64,000 bases of DNA from positions 13,348,557 to 13,412,556 of the forward strand of contig OZ234500.1 of the NCBI GenBank assembly GCA_965153455.1, given 5' to 3'. Shown piece after piece: positions 61,119 through 64,000 of the stretch (its first letter is position 1; every line of letters starts with the position of its first letter). The notes beneath the pieces were generated by a model. That model was not told the DNA's origin, did no database searches, and saw only the letters and a program-made list of their open reading frames with translations. This DNA is from Sphagnum compactum. Taxonomy: Eukaryota; Bryophyta; Sphagnopsida; Sphagnales. The position numbers and the translations under genes are program-made.

Positions 61119-62276
61119 ATGTGGAGGAAAAAAGCCATGGGTGCTGGTGGTGGTGGTAATGGCAATGTTATATCATCAAGCAAGAACAACTTCCTTCTCT
61201 TCTCCCTTGTCTTGATAGCTACTGCACTCCTCACACTCTGCTTCTCCTCCTCCTTCCCTTCTTCTTCTTCTTCTTCTGCTTCCTTCTTCTCACCATTGCA
61301 TCTCACAAATCACAAGAGGAGCAGTAGCAACTTCCCAGTCTACTCCCATTTGCTTCATCCATGTCTAGAGACTTGGAACAACCAGACGGAGTTTGTTTAC
61401 CAGCTGCCTGAAACTCCTCCCAAGGCAGTGTTGTTTCTGGCTCATGGCTGCTCCTGCAAGGCGACTTTCTTCTGGGATAAAGCACCTGGGTGCACTTCTT
61501 GTATAGGATTGCCGGAAGATAGAGCTCTGGTGTTGGGAGCCATCGAGAAATCGTTTGCTGTAATTGCCATTTCCAGCTTGGGAGTTTGCTGGAGCCAGGA
61601 ACATGACGCTGATGGTACCAGAGAGGTGCTCTTGAGCTGGATTGCCAGAAAAGGGTTAGTGGGTCTCCCTCTCTTTGGCCTTGGAGCTTCCTCAGGAGGC
61701 TATTTTCTGTCTGTTTTTGCCAACAGCGTCGACTTCAATGCAATTGTGGTCATGATTGCTGAAGGCAGGTTCCAAGAGGTGGCAGCGATGCCAGAAGATG
61801 GCGCTTCTTCTTCTTCTTACCCTCCTCCTGTTCTCTTTGTTCATATGCCCCGCGACAGAATTAGGGCTGCCAGGATTGTGGAAACCATAGCTATGTTGAA
61901 GAGTGTGGGAATCGATGTTGAGGAATGCAAGTGCATGAAGATGCAGATCACAAGGACTTTCTTCTCGCAACGCATTCCTTATATTGATGAAGATCTGTCC
62001 AGGCAGATCCAGGATTTCCTCAATCAAAGTGGGTTTCTTGATAACAGAGGGTTTCTGAAGAGGGATGGGAGGGATACTGGATTTGAAGATGCCATGAAGG
62101 AGAAACAAAACAGAAATCTATTGCTCACACTATCTGCCAAGAATGATGACTGGGAGCACCATATCCGTGAAGAACTCAATGTGGCTTATGCTCTTCACGA
62201 ATTCACAAGTCTCCCATCCACACAAATCTTCTCATGGTTCGACTCCCATATGTCTATATCTGCAAAATTGAGCTAG
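61119..62276 (+). CDS. Membrane-anchored plant alpha/beta hydrolase-like protein (intronless, 385 aa)
   Basis: The ATG at 61119 gives MWRKKAMGAGGGG; in-frame sequence upstream has no other ATG. A hydrophobic segment at ~27-45 (FLLFSLVLIATALLTLCF) behind a short basic N-terminus should act as a signal anchor, followed by a Ser-rich stem. The body has LFLAHGCSCKATFFWDKAPGC with a Cys cluster, GLPEDRALVLGAIEKSFAV, and the nucleophile-elbow-like GASSGGYF (GxSxG), then LFVHMPRDR (possible acid position). I recall this as a conserved plant alpha/beta-hydrolase-superfamily protein without an assigned substrate. The extra Cys residues suit an oxidising compartment, so the bulk of the protein probably lies in the secretory lumen or outside the cell (inference). 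I could not place the catalytic histidine. Two degenerate copies of its 5' end lie upstream. Confidence 0.85.
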   Translation: MWRKKAMGAGGGGNGNVISSSKNNFLLFSLVLIATALLTLCFSSSFPSSSSSSASFFSPLHLTNHKRSSSNFPVYSHLLHPCLETWNNQTEFVYQLPETPPKAVLFLAHGCSCKATFFWDKAPGCTSCIGLPEDRALVLGAIEKSFAVIAISSLGVCWSQEHDADGTREVLLSWIARKGLVGLPLFGLGASSGGYFLSVFANSVDFNAIVVMIAEGRFQEVAAMPEDGASSSSYPPPVLFVHMPRDRIRAARIVETIAMLKSVGIDVEECKCMKMQITRTFFSQRIPYIDEDLSRQIQDFLNQSGFLDNRGFLKRDGRDTGFEDAMKEKQNRNLLLTLSAKNDDWEHHIREELNVAYALHEFTSLPSTQIFSWFDSHMSISAKLS

Positions 62277-63604
62277 GAGGGGAAGGAGGAGCACCAACAA
62301 GCCAAGCGAATCATCACACTAGTTCTTTCTAAATACTTTCTGGTTTAGGCTTTGTTCTTTCATGGCAAAGACTTTCAAGGGTGCAGTTGCCACCTTTCCA
62401 CAAACTGAGTGGTAAGTAGCTGCTTTCTTCTCTGCACTACAAGGCATACAGATATAGCAATTTGAAACCATCACAATTGCATTAAAATTGCAAAGTCTTC
62501 AAAGTTGATGTCAAGCACCAATAACTGATTGCAGATTGGGGTTTTGGTGTTTGTTGGGTCAATGTAAGAGCTACATTCTGCACTTCTTCTGGACTGTTGA
62601 AGCCATGGCACTGGGGAGTATGATTGTGTAAGAGAGGACAAGAGTTCAGGTCTATGACCTCAAGTACTTGTTAAATAGGGTTTACTGTTTACATTCTTCA
62701 CATCATTCAGTACCTGCCAAACTTGTCTGTCATACACCTTCATTTGTAGGATAATCAATTGCCAGGGACTAAGATTCATTGTAATCTGTGATTAAGCTGA
62801 TGGGTTAGATCCATGGAGGAAGACTTGTGCTACCTTGCACTCTAGGTTTTGCATGTGTGGGGTAATCATGTGCCAGGTACTATGATTCTTTGCAATGTGT
62901 GATCAAGTTACATTAGATTGTTAGATCCATGGAGGAAGACTGTTACCTTACAATGTAGGTTTTGTGTTTGTCGGATAATCATGTGCAGGGACTATGATTC
63001 TTTGCAGCGTGTGATCAAGCTAGGTTAGATTGTTAGATCCATGCAGGAAGATGGTCACCTCACAATGTAGGTTTTGTGTTGTGGGATGATCATGTGCCAG
63101 GATCTATGATTCTTTGCAATGTGTGATTAAGCCAATGAGTTCAATCCATGGAGGAAGACTTGGGTTATCTTGCAATCTAGGTTTTGTTGCTCTAGCATCT
63201 GAGGATGGTGTTTTGCTTTGGATTCTTCCCCGGTTGCATTGCAACTCATGGGGACAATGATTTCAATTTAATGTCTAATCACCCTCCAATGGACATCCAC
63301 GATGTTGTATTCATGCATGAGGACAGCTGGTATGTATATAACACAATTACCATCACTTGATCTGTATGACAATTTTGTCTGTCAGACATGCTGTGATTCA
63401 GCTAGAGGCTGAAATGAAGATCCTATATGTAATCAAGGGATTGTGGCATTTGGTGTGTATGAGAGTTTATCAAATTCCTGGTAAACACTGATTACTCAGT
63501 CCTCACCATGAGCCAATTCCCAGTTGTCAAGCAATATCACCAAATAATCCCAGTTGCCAGTTCCAGAAGTTGGAACCACTCAACGAGAGTCAAAAGTTTG
63601 TAAC
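62277..63604. other. Intergenic region between convergent genes
   Basis: The region between the hydrolase stop codon (+) and the aspartokinase-homoserine dehydrogenase stop codon (-) must contain both 3' untranslated regions. Apart from the minisatellite listed separately, no structure or gene is seen. Confidence 0.5.
62744..63190. repeat. Minisatellite of ~112 bp, four copies
   Basis: The landmark 'gatNaagc/t' preceding 'atccatggaggaaga' occurs near 62791, 62901, 63013 and 63125, spacings of about 110-112 bp. Each unit carries 'ggataatcatgtgccaggNactatgattctttgcaatgtgtga', then 'gttagatccatggaggaaga', then 'caatNtaggttttg'. Copies are perhaps 80-90% alike by eye. The array lies between two convergent genes. 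Confidence 0.85.
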
Positions 63605-64000
63605 CTAAGAAGGGGCACCCAGGTAGGAAGCCAGGCGCAAAATGTCACTAAAGACACCACCTGCTGTCACTTCTGCCCCAGCACCAGGACCCCTTACTAT
63701 GAGGGGCTGTTTCGAATATCTGCTAGTGGCAAATGCTATGATATTGTCACTGCCAGACAGTTGTGCAAAGGCATGTGATTTTGGGTATCTCTGAAGCTCC
63801 ACCCTTCCCGCATTGGCAAGCACATCCACGACTCCCACATATCTTAACACCTGCACCAGCAACAGAAGTGTAACTGACTCAGTATATGTGCATCCAGTCT
63901 CAGTTGATATATTCATGTCATGTAAAAATGAACATGTATATCAGACATGTTACCTCTCCTGCTGCTTCAGCTTCTTGTCTCAGGTGTTCAATCTCAGTGT
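63605..64000 (-). CDS. Bifunctional aspartokinase-homoserine dehydrogenase, 3' end only (cut by the window)
   Basis: Two exons are visible on the minus strand: the last, 63850-63605 (stop TAG), and the end of the previous one, 64000-63954. The intron of 103 bp has a GTAACATG donor and a GTGCAG acceptor, in phase 0. The joined frame reads EIEHLRQEAEAAGE then VLRYVGVVDVL, AQLSGSDNIIAF, QPLIVRGPGAGAEVTAGG and FSDILRLASYLGAPS. This is the C-terminal end of the homoserine dehydrogenase domain and matches the plant bifunctional enzyme, which makes aspartyl phosphate and reduces aspartate semialdehyde to homoserine in plastids, leading to threonine and methionine. The kinase and regulatory domains lie beyond the window. 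The terminal SYLGAPS is the usual plant ending, so the C-terminus is complete. Confidence 0.93.

Overview
The window is nuclear DNA of a land plant. The genes have GT-AG introns, and several are plant-specific families: an FtsH-like plastid protease lacking the AAA domain, the end of a bifunctional aspartokinase-homoserine dehydrogenase, and a plant-type monoacylglycerol lipase. Genic islands of moderate GC alternate with AT-rich, decayed intergenic DNA holding DNA transposons, tandem repeats and microsatellites. I cannot name the species. The gene-poor, repeat-rich layout fits a medium or large plant genome, and nothing I see fixes the lineage.

Layout. 1-9600 is AT-rich and non-genic, with a ~190-bp tandem array, a complete non-autonomous CACTA transposon (3249-4728, TTT target duplication) and a worn long-period repeat. 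9601-10098 is a Harbinger-type MITE just upstream of a five-exon gene (+) for a ~106-residue coiled-coil protein. 13080-14306 (-) is an intronless FtsH-like plastid metalloprotease. 14960-18412 (+) is a decayed cytosolic HSP90 gene whose intron positions are still visible. 20157-21250 (+) is a two-exon LC8-type dynein light chain. 23641-28558 (-) is an eight-exon RPAP2/RTR1 CTD phosphatase, divergent from a ten-exon TIM44 (+, 29900-33614). Their shared ~1.3-kb upstream region contains a minisatellite with a 104-bp dimeric period.

33615-44560 is mostly non-genic, with unassigned coding-like sequence at 35295-36141 (-). 44561-48662 (+) is a four-exon, ~1195-residue protein with two membrane segments and no known function. 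52165-55181 (+) is a seven-exon monoacylglycerol lipase-type hydrolase with a complete catalytic triad and an acidic N-terminal extension. 61119-62276 (+) is an intronless membrane-anchored alpha/beta hydrolase, preceded by degenerate copies of its own 5' end. The window closes in the 3' exons of an aspartokinase-homoserine dehydrogenase (-), separated from the hydrolase by a four-copy ~112-bp minisatellite.

The genes are unrelated housekeeping functions (polymerase II recycling, mitochondrial import, plastid proteolysis, amino-acid synthesis, lipid hydrolysis); there is no cluster or operon logic. The most informative observations are the HSP90 relic, the TIM44 lacking its usual N-terminal coiled region, the transposons with intact target duplications, the partial duplication of the hydrolase 5' end, and two conserved-looking genes without a known role. 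No new defence or mobile system was found. All splice models were built by eye from reading phase, GT/AG sites and remembered family sequences, without alignments.
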